A DNA stretch of 64,000 nucleotides, from contig NZ_VOIW01000006.1 in assembly GCF_009659625.1 (NCBI RefSeq), positions 62,001 through 126,000 on the forward strand, given 5' to 3'. Positions 43,268 through 50,940 of the stretch are shown in pieces (position 1 is the first letter of the stretch; the number at the start of each line of letters is the position of its first letter). The stretch comes from Pseudomonas haemolytica. Its GTDB lineage: Bacteria > Pseudomonadota > Gammaproteobacteria > Pseudomonadales > Pseudomonadaceae. The notes beneath the pieces are model-generated. The model was not told the origin of the DNA, made no database searches, and was given only the letters and a program-made list of their open reading frames with translations. The translations under genes and the position numbers were made by a program.

Positions 43268-43283
43268 CGGCACGGCTTCTGCT
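43268..43283 (+). promoter_or_regulatory. Sigma-54 (-24/-12) promoter of the fap operon
   Basis: CGGCACGGCTTCTGCT matches the consensus TGGCACG-N4-TTGCT at 14 of the defined positions: GG at 43269-43270 and GC at 43281-43282 have the required 10-base spacing. The transcription start would be near 43294, leaving a leader of about 42 bases before fapA. Transcription would need RpoN and an AAA+ activator. Confidence 0.75.
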
Positions 43284-43335
43284 CTTTCTCTGACAACGCT
43301 GTTTAGGGTCAGCGTGAAGAATAAGGAACGTCGCC

Positions 43336-43788
43336 GTGAACACACTCACACACGCATCTCTGAACGTACTGCTGGTGAGCTGCGCACTCAGTGCCGGCAT
43401 CAGCATTGCGAGCTATGCAGGTGACGGCGTTATCGTGACGGGACGTAACGTTCAAGCACACATGTATGGGCGTGCCTCTTTCGGCCCTGACCCCTACCCC
43501 ACCACCGCCAACGCCAATCCGAGCAAAGAGATCATCAACGCCATGTCGGGTGAACTCAGCGACGTGGACATTGGCGGCATCAGCAGCGGCTCCAGCCTCG
43601 CTCGCTCTATCCAGCCCAATGGCAGCTTGTCCGGCCTGGGCGCCACCCAAAACAGCATGTCGACACTGGGCACGGGCGCAGCGGCCAGCCACGGTGCGGG
43701 CAGCAGCATGGGCGGGCAAATCAGCGACTCGATCCAGCGCGGCATGGCGCCCTTGAACAACCTCGGCAACATGATGGGGGGCAAGTGA
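43336..43788 (+). CDS. fapA: FapA, chaperone-like protein of the Fap amyloid operon
   Basis: A 150-residue exported protein with signal peptide (SLNVLLVSCALSAGISIASYA) and a low-complexity mature part rich in Gly, Ser and Asn (GGISSGSSLARSIQPNGSL; HGAGSSMGGQISDSIQRG). FapA is the first product of the six-gene Fap operon and affects the distribution of the fibre subunits; a chaperone role has been proposed. The start is GTG at 43336, with AAGGA about 8 bases upstream. Its stop overlaps the fapB start (TGATG). Confidence 0.88.
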   Translation: MNTLTHASLNVLLVSCALSAGISIASYAGDGVIVTGRNVQAHMYGRASFGPDPYPTTANANPSKEIINAMSGELSDVDIGGISSGSSLARSIQPNGSLSGLGATQNSMSTLGTGAAASHGAGSSMGGQISDSIQRGMAPLNNLGNMMGGK

Positions 43789-44339
43789 TGAATCGCGCCC
43801 TGTTGCTGTTCGCCCTGCTGGGCAGCGCCTCGGCCATGGCCGACAACACCGCCGTGGTCAACAACAGCGGCCAGCAGTACGAAGGTGTGCTGTCGATCAA
43901 TCAGGCGGCCGGCAACCAGCAACAAATGTCCAACAGCCGCGCCGTTGCGCTCGGTGGCCAAGCCACCAACGTCGACATCCAGAACCTCAATGGCAAGGTC
44001 GACCCGTCCCTGAACGCCAAGGCGGCGATCCAGGGCAGCTCTTTTACCAATGGCAACGGTGTACTGGGCATCAACCAGTCGGCCGGGGCCAATAACCAAT
44101 CAGTCAATGCCGTGCGGATCAGCCTCAACCCTGGCCCGCAAAGCATCGATGACAGCGTCCTGTTGCAACAGAACACGACGACGCTGGCAACCGACTCAGG
44201 GCTCACCTCCACCACTGGCAGCCGCCAGGTCGTTACCAGCGACCAGGCCTTCACCGGCAGCCGAGGAGTGATTCAGGTGAACCAGAGTGCCGGGGTGGGG
44301 AACCGAGTGGCTAACACCCTGGGCATCACTATCAAGTAA
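43788..44339 (+). CDS. fapB: FapB, minor amyloid subunit (nucleator)
   Basis: A 183-residue secreted protein with signal peptide MNRALLLFALLGSASAMA. The mature region contains three imperfect repeats, each with the motif G(V)xx(I/V)NQ(S/A)AG: EGVLSINQAAGNQQQ, NGVLGINQSAGANNQ and RGVIQVNQSAGVGNR. These are the FapB repeats, similar to those of FapC, and FapB is thought to start fibre formation. I use the ATG at 43788, which overlaps the fapA stop; a GTG lies 3 bases before it. Confidence 0.9.
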   Translation: MNRALLLFALLGSASAMADNTAVVNNSGQQYEGVLSINQAAGNQQQMSNSRAVALGGQATNVDIQNLNGKVDPSLNAKAAIQGSSFTNGNGVLGINQSAGANNQSVNAVRISLNPGPQSIDDSVLLQQNTTTLATDSGLTSTTGSRQVVTSDQAFTGSRGVIQVNQSAGVGNRVANTLGITIK

Positions 44340-44407
44340 ACCCTTGGTAGACGTCAGTTAGACCGTACCAACACTTAACCAACTAATTAGAAGCAAGGAG
44401 AAACACC

Positions 44408-45139
44408 ATGAAACCTCAAATGGCTCTGAAACCACTGGTTTTCGCTCTCGCCGCGCTCATGGCTGCTGCTGCTCAAGCGGGTGGTGGCTGGCACCCTACC
44501 CCTCAACCCACCGGTACTGTTGCTGCTGTCGTCACTGATGTACAAAAAAGCGAACACAACAAATTCGACGACACCAACACCGAAAACAACGCCTCGGCCG
44601 ATAACTCGGTCAACAGCAACAGCGGTAACGTCGGGGTGAATGCGCAGTCGGGTTCCGGCAACCAGGCCGACAACGCTGGTGCCATCTCCAGTGCCAAAGG
44701 CGACTTTGCCACGGTGTTTGCGGTGATCGATGTGGATCAAGGCAGTGCGGGCAACAACTTCGTCAACAAAGGCACGCAAAATAACGCCTCCCTGGACGGC
44801 TCCATCACTGGGAACTCCGGCAACGTGGGTTACAACGGCCAGGCCGGGCAAGGCAACCAGGGTAAAAACAACCTCGCAATCACTACGGCCGATGGCAAGA
44901 ACATCGCAGCGGCCTCCAACACCGAGCAAAATTCGCTCAACAACAGCTACCTCAATGCGGCCGCCAGCAGCCATGGTTATGGTGGCAAACCTCAATACGT
45001 GTCCAACAACGCAAGCCTGGACAACTCGGTTAACCGCAACTCCGGCAACGTCGGTGTGAACCTGCAATCGGGTTCGGGCAACCAAGGCAGCAACAGCCTG
45101 GCGATCGGCCAAGGTTGCAGCGTCTGCACACGCTTCTGA
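44408..45139 (+). CDS. fapC: FapC, major functional amyloid subunit
   Basis: A 243-residue secreted fibre protein. After the signal peptide (to about residue 24, AQA) come three repeats, at about 60-93, 126-159 and 200-233, each with NNAS(A/L)D, NSGNVG(V/Y)N and QSGSGNQ or QAGQGNQ cores. They are separated by linkers of about 32 and 40 residues, which agrees with FapC of fluorescent pseudomonads. The C-terminus carries Cys237 and Cys240 in a CxxC motif before TRF, another FapC mark. FapC forms the bulk of the Fap fibres in biofilm. AAGGAG precedes the ATG. A strong terminator follows. Confidence 0.94.
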   Translation: MKPQMALKPLVFALAALMAAAAQAGGGWHPTPQPTGTVAAVVTDVQKSEHNKFDDTNTENNASADNSVNSNSGNVGVNAQSGSGNQADNAGAISSAKGDFATVFAVIDVDQGSAGNNFVNKGTQNNASLDGSITGNSGNVGYNGQAGQGNQGKNNLAITTADGKNIAAASNTEQNSLNNSYLNAAASSHGYGGKPQYVSNNASLDNSVNRNSGNVGVNLQSGSGNQGSNSLAIGQGCSVCTRF

Positions 45140-45146
45140 TCCAACG

Positions 45147-45172
45147 GGGCCTTGGCAACAAGGCCCTTTTTT
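45147..45172 (+). terminator. Intrinsic terminator inside the fap operon, after fapC
   Basis: GGGCCTTG (45147-45154), loop GCAA, CAAGGCCC (45159-45166), then six T residues (45167-45172): a perfect 8-bp stem with a stable tetraloop. It lies 7 bases after the fapC stop and 29 bases before fapD. Partial read-through would give more fapABC than fapDEF mRNA. Confidence 0.92.
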
Positions 45173-45200
45173 ATTCCAGTGTCCAACAGGTCATTCGATC

Positions 45201-45881
45201 ATGCGCCTCGCGACCCTCACCCTCTTGATGTTGCTCACCGGCACGACCTGGGCAGGCACCATGGCGATCTCCGCCATGCCCGGCGGTGCGGTGATCTTCA
45301 AGAAGGTCGAGAGTATTCGTGAGCGCCGGTTCGCCAACCTGGTGGAACAGAAAACCGATTTCAGCTGCGGTGCTGCGGCACTCGCCACTATCCTGCGCCA
45401 GGCCTATTGGCTGGACGTCGACGAAGAACACCTCATCAAAGGCATGCTGGTCACTGCCGATCAGGACCTGGTACGAACCCAGGGCTTTTCCATGCTGGAC
45501 ATGAAGCGCTACCTCGAAAGCATCGGCATGCGTGCCCGGGGCTACAAGATCGCGCCAGACACCCTGGTGACCGTGAAAATCCCTGTGGTGGTGCTGCTGG
45601 AGATCCGTGGCTACAAGCACTTCGTGGTGCTGCAGCGGGCCGACAAGGACTGGGTGTATATCGGCGACCCCGTGCTGGGCCACAAGCGCTACTCGCGTGA
45701 CGATTTTGTCAAAGGTTGGAATGGCATTGTGTTCGCCGTACTGGGTGAAGGTTACGACAAGACCAACGTCTTGCTCGACCCGCCCATGCCGCTGACCGCC
45801 AAGAGCCAGATGAATGAGTTCAGGCCCGTAGGCGATGCCGAGCTGATGGATTTCGGTTTTATCCAGAGCGACTTCTTCTAG
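45201..45881 (+). CDS. fapD: FapD, C39-like cysteine protease
   Basis: A 226-residue exported protein with signal peptide (LTLLMLLTGTTWA) and a peptidase C39 domain. The catalytic residues are visible as Cys56 (DFSCGAAALATIL), His140 (GYKHFVVLQ) and Asp156 (YIGDPVLG). FapD is thought to process Fap components or the FapF channel in the periplasm and is needed for export. The ribosome-binding site is poor (CAGGTC), and the gene comes after the intrinsic terminator, so its expression should be low relative to fapC. Confidence 0.92.
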   Translation: MRLATLTLLMLLTGTTWAGTMAISAMPGGAVIFKKVESIRERRFANLVEQKTDFSCGAAALATILRQAYWLDVDEEHLIKGMLVTADQDLVRTQGFSMLDMKRYLESIGMRARGYKIAPDTLVTVKIPVVVLLEIRGYKHFVVLQRADKDWVYIGDPVLGHKRYSRDDFVKGWNGIVFAVLGEGYDKTNVLLDPPMPLTAKSQMNEFRPVGDAELMDFGFIQSDFF

Positions 45882-45918
45882 AAGCGCAATAAGGGGCAGG
45901 ACGCCCCAGGAGCAGCAG

Positions 45919-46662
45919 ATGAACACTTCCCGTTGGCTGACGGCATTGTGTCTGGCAGCCTCAATGCCCGCTTATGCCTCATCGGGGTTCAAGCCCATCG
46001 AACTCAAGGATTCGGAGATGGCCGAGCTGCGCGGCCGGTATGTAATGCCGGGACGTATCATCAGCTTCGGCATTGTCATGAGCAGCACCTGGACCAATGC
46101 GGTCGGTGACAGCATCACCGGCACCGCCAACATGCAGATCGACAAGACCACCATCACTCCGCAATTCTATGTGCAAACCACCGGCTCGACAGGCACCGGC
46201 ACGCCGCCAAACACTGGCACCGGCAATGTGGTCGGTGGTGCCGGCCTCGGCAGCGGCCAGGGCGTGACTCAAAGCGTGCGCACGGCCGGCGATGGCAACA
46301 CCGCCTACAACAACGTCGGCATCAACGTCGAGAATGGCGTTGCCCCCGCTAATAACGTTCAGTCCGGGCATGTGCTGATGGCTGGCGGCACCGTGACCGG
46401 CGACAGCGCGGCGGGCCGTGTGAGCGTATCGGCCAACAACGGCGGCGTGCAGATGGCGATCCAGGCTAACCACAACCAAGGCAATAGCCTGCAACAGATC
46501 GGCGGCGGCAACGTGCTGCAAGGTACGGTGCTGACCGGCAATACCAACCTTGTCAGAAATATCACTCAGATCAACGTTGTGATGAACAATAACGGCTTGA
46601 ACAACGCCGCGTTGAACTGCAACTTGGATCAGCTCAAAGGCCTACGCACACTCGGTTATTGA
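45919..46662 (+). CDS. fapE: FapE, minor fibre-associated protein
   Basis: A 247-residue exported protein with signal peptide (WLTALCLAASMPAYA). The N-terminal ELKDSEMAELRGRYVMPGRI segment and a Gly/Thr-rich middle (TTGSTGTGTPPNTGTGN) precede a region rich in Asn/Gly/Gln (NHNQGNSLQQIGGGNVLQG), and the C-terminus is NCNLDQLKGLRTLGY. FapE is found in small amounts with purified Fap fibres. AGGAGC precedes the ATG. It is not a repeat protein of the FapB/C type. Confidence 0.9.
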   Translation: MNTSRWLTALCLAASMPAYASSGFKPIELKDSEMAELRGRYVMPGRIISFGIVMSSTWTNAVGDSITGTANMQIDKTTITPQFYVQTTGSTGTGTPPNTGTGNVVGGAGLGSGQGVTQSVRTAGDGNTAYNNVGINVENGVAPANNVQSGHVLMAGGTVTGDSAAGRVSVSANNGGVQMAIQANHNQGNSLQQIGGGNVLQGTVLTGNTNLVRNITQINVVMNNNGLNNAALNCNLDQLKGLRTLGY

Positions 46663-46712
46663 ACTACGCTGACCCTTCGACACTTTCGCATTAGAAAAGG
46701 ACGGCTTATTTC

Positions 46713-48014
46713 ATGCATCGATCGTTATCGCTACGTGCGGTGGTTTGTTTAAGTACGCTCTTGCCCGCATCCCTGCTGTATGCCGCGCCAGATGCCGATA
46801 TCGAAACCCTGAAGAAGGAACTGCTGGAACTCAAGCAACGCTATGACGTGCAACAAAAAGCCTTGGCCGTGCTGGAGCAACGCGTGCGCCAGGTGGAAGA
46901 TCAACCGGCAACGCCCGCGCCCAAACGCCTGGCCAAGTCCCCCGCCGACTTCAAGAACGGCGGCACCACCGTCGCAGGTACCGGCGCTGCGGCGGCATCC
47001 GGTGGCGCCGGCGGTGGCGGCAGTTCCTACGGCCAATCCCTCAAGGACGACTCCGCCCCTGCGCAAAGTGTGAGCAACCTGTACAACGAGGCCAGTGGCT
47101 TCTTCGGCAATGGCAAGTTCAGCGTTGAAACCGGCATCACCTATGCCCGTTATGACGCGCGCCAATTGACCCTTAATGGTTTCCTGGCGCTGGACTCAAT
47201 CTTCCTCGGCAACATCAACCTGGACCGGATCAAGTCCGATAGCTGGACCCTGGACCTGACCGGACGCTACAACGTCGATAACCGCTGGCAGTTCGACCTG
47301 AACGTACCGGTGGTCTATCGCGACTCAACCTACCAGTCGGCCGGCGCCGGCAACGATGCCACCGCCACCTCGGAAGGCTCCGTGACCCGCGACCCGACCA
47401 TCGGCGATGTCAACTTTGGGGTGGCCTACAAGTTCCTCGACGAAACACCGACGTTACCCGATGCGGTGGTGTCTGTACGGGTCAAGGCACCTACGGGTAA
47501 AGAGCCCTTCGGTATCAAGCTGGTCAGGCAACCCAACAACGACAACCTGTACTTGCCGGAAAGCCTGCCCACGGGCAATGGGGTATGGTCGGTCACACCG
47601 GGCATTTCCCTGGTCAAGACCTTCGACCCGGCGGTGCTGTTTGGTTCGCTGTCGTATACCCACAACTTTGAAGACTCGTTTGATGACATCAGCAGCGATA
47701 TCAATCAAAAGACCGCTGGTAAAGTGCGGCTGGGCGACAGCTTCCAGTTCGGTGTCGGCGTAGCGTTTGCCCTGAATGAGAAGATGAGCATGTCGTTCTC
47801 GGTTTCCGACCTGGTGCAACGCAAGAGCAAGCTCAAGCCAGAAGGCCGCGACTGGCAATCGGTGATCTCCAGCGATGCCAACGCGGGCTATTTCAACGTG
47901 GGCATGACGATTGCCGCATCGGATAACCTGACTATCGTGCCGAACCTGGCGATCGGCATGACCGATGATGCGCCGGACTTTACGTTCAGCCTGAAATTCC
48001 CGTATTACTTCTGA
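46713..48014 (+). CDS. fapF: FapF, outer-membrane secretion channel for Fap subunits
   Basis: A 433-residue outer-membrane protein with signal peptide (to about residue 25). An N-terminal coiled coil (IETLKKELLELKQRYDVQQKALAVLEQRV) and a Gly/Ala-rich linker (AAAASGGAGGGGSSYG) are followed by a C-terminal 12-stranded type beta barrel (from about 125; YARYDARQLTLNGFLALD) ending in LKFPYYF. In the known FapF structure the coiled coil gates a trimeric pore that exports FapB, FapC and FapE. AAAGGA precedes the ATG. A REP pair follows the gene. Confidence 0.93.
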   Translation: MHRSLSLRAVVCLSTLLPASLLYAAPDADIETLKKELLELKQRYDVQQKALAVLEQRVRQVEDQPATPAPKRLAKSPADFKNGGTTVAGTGAAAASGGAGGGGSSYGQSLKDDSAPAQSVSNLYNEASGFFGNGKFSVETGITYARYDARQLTLNGFLALDSIFLGNINLDRIKSDSWTLDLTGRYNVDNRWQFDLNVPVVYRDSTYQSAGAGNDATATSEGSVTRDPTIGDVNFGVAYKFLDETPTLPDAVVSVRVKAPTGKEPFGIKLVRQPNNDNLYLPESLPTGNGVWSVTPGISLVKTFDPAVLFGSLSYTHNFEDSFDDISSDINQKTAGKVRLGDSFQFGVGVAFALNEKMSMSFSVSDLVQRKSKLKPEGRDWQSVISSDANAGYFNVGMTIAASDNLTIVPNLAIGMTDDAPDFTFSLKFPYYF

Positions 48015-48036
48015 TTGAAATGCGAACACTTGTAAG

Positions 48037-48125
48037 TGTGGGAGGGGGCTTGCCCCCGATGGCGGTGGGTCAGTCACAGGTGTGTTTACTGACACTCCCT
48101 CATCGGCGGCAAGCCCCCTGCCACT
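48037..48125. repeat. Paired inverted REP element after fapF
   Basis: Arms TGTGGGAGGGGGCTTGCCCC (48037 onward) and the complementary GGCAAGCCCCCTGCCACTA (to 48125) flank a short loop, with one substitution in the right arm. The element ends 8 bases before the stop of the convergent activator gene, so it may end both transcripts. Confidence 0.85.
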
Positions 48126-48132
48126 ACCCGCC

Positions 48133-49455
48133 CTAGCGGATCTGGTGTTTGTGCAGCAACCGGTAGAACGTCGGCCGGGAAATCCCCAGCACACGGGCCG
48201 CGACACTCAGGTTGTCGCTGTGCCGGTTGAGCACATCGCATAGCGCCTCGCGCTCGGCGCGGTGCTTGTAGTCTTCCAGTGTAGCCATCGGCGGCGAGAT
48301 TGCCGGTTGGCCTTGCAACCCCAGATCAACGGCTTCGATCTGGCGCCCCTCAGCCAACACCAGGCCACGGCGTACGCGGTTGGCCAGTTCACGCACATTG
48401 CCCGGCCACGGATGTTGCCCCATCGCCACCAGCGCCTCTTCACTGAAACTGCGCGGGCGGCGACCTGTTTCCTGGCTGTAGAAGCGCGAAAAATGGTTGG
48501 CCAGCATTGCCACGTCGCCATGACGCTCGCGCAAGGGCGCAGTGACCACTTGCAGGACATTCAGGCGGTAATACAGGTCTTCGCGAAAGGCGCCCTTCTC
48601 CACTGCAGTTTCCAAGTCGACATGGGTCGCCGCCAACACCCGCACATCCACTGGTATCGGCTGGCTGCCGCCAACGCGTTCGATGTGCTTTTCCTGTAGG
48701 AAACGCAACAGGTTGGCTTGCAGTTCCATCGGTAAATCACCGATTTCATCCAGGAACAAAGTGCCGCCGTTCGCGGCTTCGATGCGCCCTACCTTGCGCT
48801 GATGAGCACCCGTGAACGCACCTTTTTCGTGGCCGAACAGTACGGACTGGATCAGATGTTCAGGGATGGCGCCACAATTGATCGCAACAAACGGCTTGGC
48901 ATGCCGTTGGGATTGGCGGTGCAACGTCTTGGCCACCAACTCTTTGCCGGTACCGCTGTCGCCACGGATTAATACGGGCGACTCCGTAGGCGCCAACTTG
49001 CCCAATAATTTGCGCAGTTCGCGGATGGGGCGACTGTCGCCCAACAATTCGTGGGGCTCATCCACCGGGGCGTGGCCCTTGCCACGCAGGCGCGCCATGC
49101 CAAACGCACGCCCGATGGTCACCTGGACCCGGGACACGTCGAACGGCAAGGTGTGGAAGTCGAAGAACCATTCGCAGACAAAATCACCGACGTTCTGCAG
49201 GCGCAGTACATCCTGGCTAAGGACGGCAATCCACTCGGTACCACTGCGGCCAATTAACTCTTTTACCGCTTCAGGGCGCCCCAGATGGTAGGGCTGCAAG
49301 CGCAGCAGGCCCACATCGCAGGAGCGATCACCCACCGCCTCCAATGCACAGCTGTCCACTTCCCAACCGGCGGTGCGTAAGCCGGGCAATAACCCATGAC
49401 AGTCGTCACAGGGGTCGACCACCAGCAAGCGGCGTTGGACGGGTGTCACAAGCAT
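48133..49455 (-). CDS. Sigma-54-dependent transcriptional activator, likely of the fap operon
   Basis: A 440-residue enhancer-binding protein. The N-terminal domain (about 1-135) resembles a receiver but lacks a clear phosphoacceptor context (RLLVVDPCDDCHGLLPGLR), as in VpsR/FleQ-type regulators. The AAA+ domain has Walker A GDSGTGKELVA, the sigma-54 contact loop FGHEKGAFTGAHQRK, Walker B GGTLFLDEIGDLP and the sensor region WPGNVRELANRV. A Fis-type helix-turn-helix ends the protein (LSVAARVLGISRPTFYRLL). It is convergent to fapF and next to an operon with a -24/-12 promoter, so fap control is the natural inference. The missing phosphorylation site suggests another input such as c-di-GMP, unproven. 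Confidence 0.88.
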   Translation of the reverse strand: MLVTPVQRRLLVVDPCDDCHGLLPGLRTAGWEVDSCALEAVGDRSCDVGLLRLQPYHLGRPEAVKELIGRSGTEWIAVLSQDVLRLQNVGDFVCEWFFDFHTLPFDVSRVQVTIGRAFGMARLRGKGHAPVDEPHELLGDSRPIRELRKLLGKLAPTESPVLIRGDSGTGKELVAKTLHRQSQRHAKPFVAINCGAIPEHLIQSVLFGHEKGAFTGAHQRKVGRIEAANGGTLFLDEIGDLPMELQANLLRFLQEKHIERVGGSQPIPVDVRVLAATHVDLETAVEKGAFREDLYYRLNVLQVVTAPLRERHGDVAMLANHFSRFYSQETGRRPRSFSEEALVAMGQHPWPGNVRELANRVRRGLVLAEGRQIEAVDLGLQGQPAISPPMATLEDYKHRAEREALCDVLNRHSDNLSVAARVLGISRPTFYRLLHKHQIR

Positions 49456-49788
49456 GACTGTTCCTTGGCGCCAAGATTATTAAAGTTATTTAGAAACAAC
49501 AGTTTGTGGTGCCTGAAGCTAACCCTAGCAAGATCTTGACGCCGGTCTTGTACTATTTCGCTATAAGTGCGGGCAAAAAGCCATGTAGCTGGACAAGTTG
49601 TCGGCCGTCGAAACTTTCATTCAGCTTTCAAAACAGCCGCTTACATGACGTTAATCAGGGAAAGTTAAAAATTCTTGCTCTAGCATGTGACCCGCACCCC
49701 ACCATCGTGCATCAGTACAAGTAACCCACCGCACGGTCCGCCCAACCGCCGGTACTCACTTGAATGGGCATACAGAGAGAAGACCCAA
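49456..49788. other. Intergenic region upstream of the activator gene
   Basis: A 333-base gap between divergent genes. It has a perfect 12-bp palindrome CTTGGCGCCAAG at 49464-49475, only 9 bases upstream of the activator start codon. The rest is relatively AT-rich and shows no convincing terminator, RNA fold or gene. Confidence 0.5.
49464..49475. promoter_or_regulatory. Perfect palindrome before the sigma-54 activator gene
   Basis: CTTGGCGCCAAG overlaps the ribosome-binding region of the activator gene (minus-strand start at 49455). It could be an operator or a small leader hairpin that limits translation; neither role is shown. Confidence 0.4.
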
Positions 49789-50049
49789 ATGAACGCTCCG
49801 CTGCGCATCAACGAAGCTCTTTTGATTGCAGACCGTGCTTTCCAGCCCTTCCAGTGCGTGGCCTGGCACGATGGCAATGGCGCCCTGAGCCTGAGTGTCA
49901 TCGACCGTACCAATACCCGTATCGGTAGCAAACAGCTGTCATCGACGACCTATACCGATCCAGCTCAACTTGAAGACCTGTTGTTGCAGGCCCGCGCCGA
50001 ACTCGACAAAGATGGCTATCAGTTGCAGCACTGGGCAATGCCGAAGTAA
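49789..50049 (+). CDS. Small conserved hypothetical protein
   Basis: An 86-residue soluble protein starting MNAPLRINEALLIADRAFQP. It has a predicted strand-rich centre (FQCVAWHDGNGALSLSVID) and a C-terminal helix (DPAQLEDLLLQARAELDKDG) ending LQHWAMPK. I do not recognise a named family. A GAGAGAAG sequence precedes the ATG at 49789, which I prefer over longer frames that begin in the non-coding leader. It is convergent with the HAD hydrolase gene and lies 66 bases from it. Confidence 0.7.
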   Translation: MNAPLRINEALLIADRAFQPFQCVAWHDGNGALSLSVIDRTNTRIGSKQLSSTTYTDPAQLEDLLLQARAELDKDGYQLQHWAMPK

Positions 50050-50115
50050 TTCAATACAGCAACTTCCAGCCCGTGCGAAACACGGACTGGGAGTTGTGCG
50101 GTGAAACTTCCGAGT

Positions 50116-50940
50116 TTAACGTTCCGCGAGAATAAACCGCTCGAACGCCTGCGCAGCGCCGTCCTCGATATTACTGCCAGTAACCACACTGGCCTGGCGC
50201 TTGACGGTTTCTTCCGCCTGCCCCATCGCAATCGATAATCCCGCCACATGAAACATCGCCGGATCATTGCCGCCATCACCGATAGCGGCCGTCTGCTCCA
50301 GCGGCACACCAAGGTGCTCGGCCAGGGTTCTCAGGGCTTCGCCTTTGTTGGCCAGCATCGCGGTCACGTCCAGGTACACCGGCTGCGAACGCGACACCTG
50401 AGCCAACCCTTTTACCTTCGGCTGCAATTGCGCCTCCAGTTCCACCAACAACTGCGTGTTGTTACTGGCGGCGACGATCTTGTCGACGCGATCCAGGTAA
50501 GGCTCGAAACTCTCCACCACCACCGGTCCATAGCCCAAGCCATCGGCTTCGCGCTGCACCATAGGCCCCGGCGGATCACGGCGTAGCCAGTCGCCATCGG
50601 CAAACACCCAGACTTCCACGTCCGGCTCAGCCGAAAACAGCGCCAGGGTGACCAGTGCCGCCTCCGCCGGCAGATGGTGAGCAACCAGGATGCTGCCATC
50701 CGGGTTGACCAACGTGCCGCCATTGAACCCGGCCACTGGCACATCGATGCCAAACGTCTCGATCAGATGCCGCATGGCCTTGGGCGGACGCCCGCTGGCC
50801 AGGCTGAAAAGCACCCCGGCCTCACGCATTGCACGAATCGCATCGGCGGTGCGCTGGCTGAGGCTGTGGTCGGGATGCAATAAGGTCCCGTCCACATCAC
50901 TGAGGACAAATCGGATGGGATGTATCGTCGCGTCACTCAT
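50116..50940 (-). CDS. HAD-family (Cof-type) phosphatase
   Basis: A 274-residue HAD hydrolase of the Cof subfamily. Motif I is VLSDVDGTLLHPDH with the nucleophile and acid/base aspartates, motif II is LASGRPPKAM, and the late motifs are present as NKGEALRTLAEHLGV and AIGDGGNDPAMF. It dephosphorylates sugar phosphates or related small molecules. Its ATG overlaps the zwf stop codon by 4 bases, so it is translated from the gnd-zwf message; a role in clearing sugar phosphates of the pentose pathway is plausible. Confidence 0.88.
   Translation of the reverse strand: MSDATIHPIRFVLSDVDGTLLHPDHSLSQRTADAIRAMREAGVLFSLASGRPPKAMRHLIETFGIDVPVAGFNGGTLVNPDGSILVAHHLPAEAALVTLALFSAEPDVEVWVFADGDWLRRDPPGPMVQREADGLGYGPVVVESFEPYLDRVDKIVAASNNTQLLVELEAQLQPKVKGLAQVSRSQPVYLDVTAMLANKGEALRTLAEHLGVPLEQTAAIGDGGNDPAMFHVAGLSIAMGQAEETVKRQASVVTGSNIEDGAAQAFERFILAER

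Larger units (their letters stand above)
43021..43335. other. fap operon control region
   Basis: A 315-base gap between the FecR-like gene and fapA. It holds a weak hairpin just after the FecR stop (43036-43053), a lone TGAAACA half-site at 43067-43073, the palindrome at 43187-43204 and the -24/-12 promoter at 43268-43283. No gene is apparent. Confidence 0.75.
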
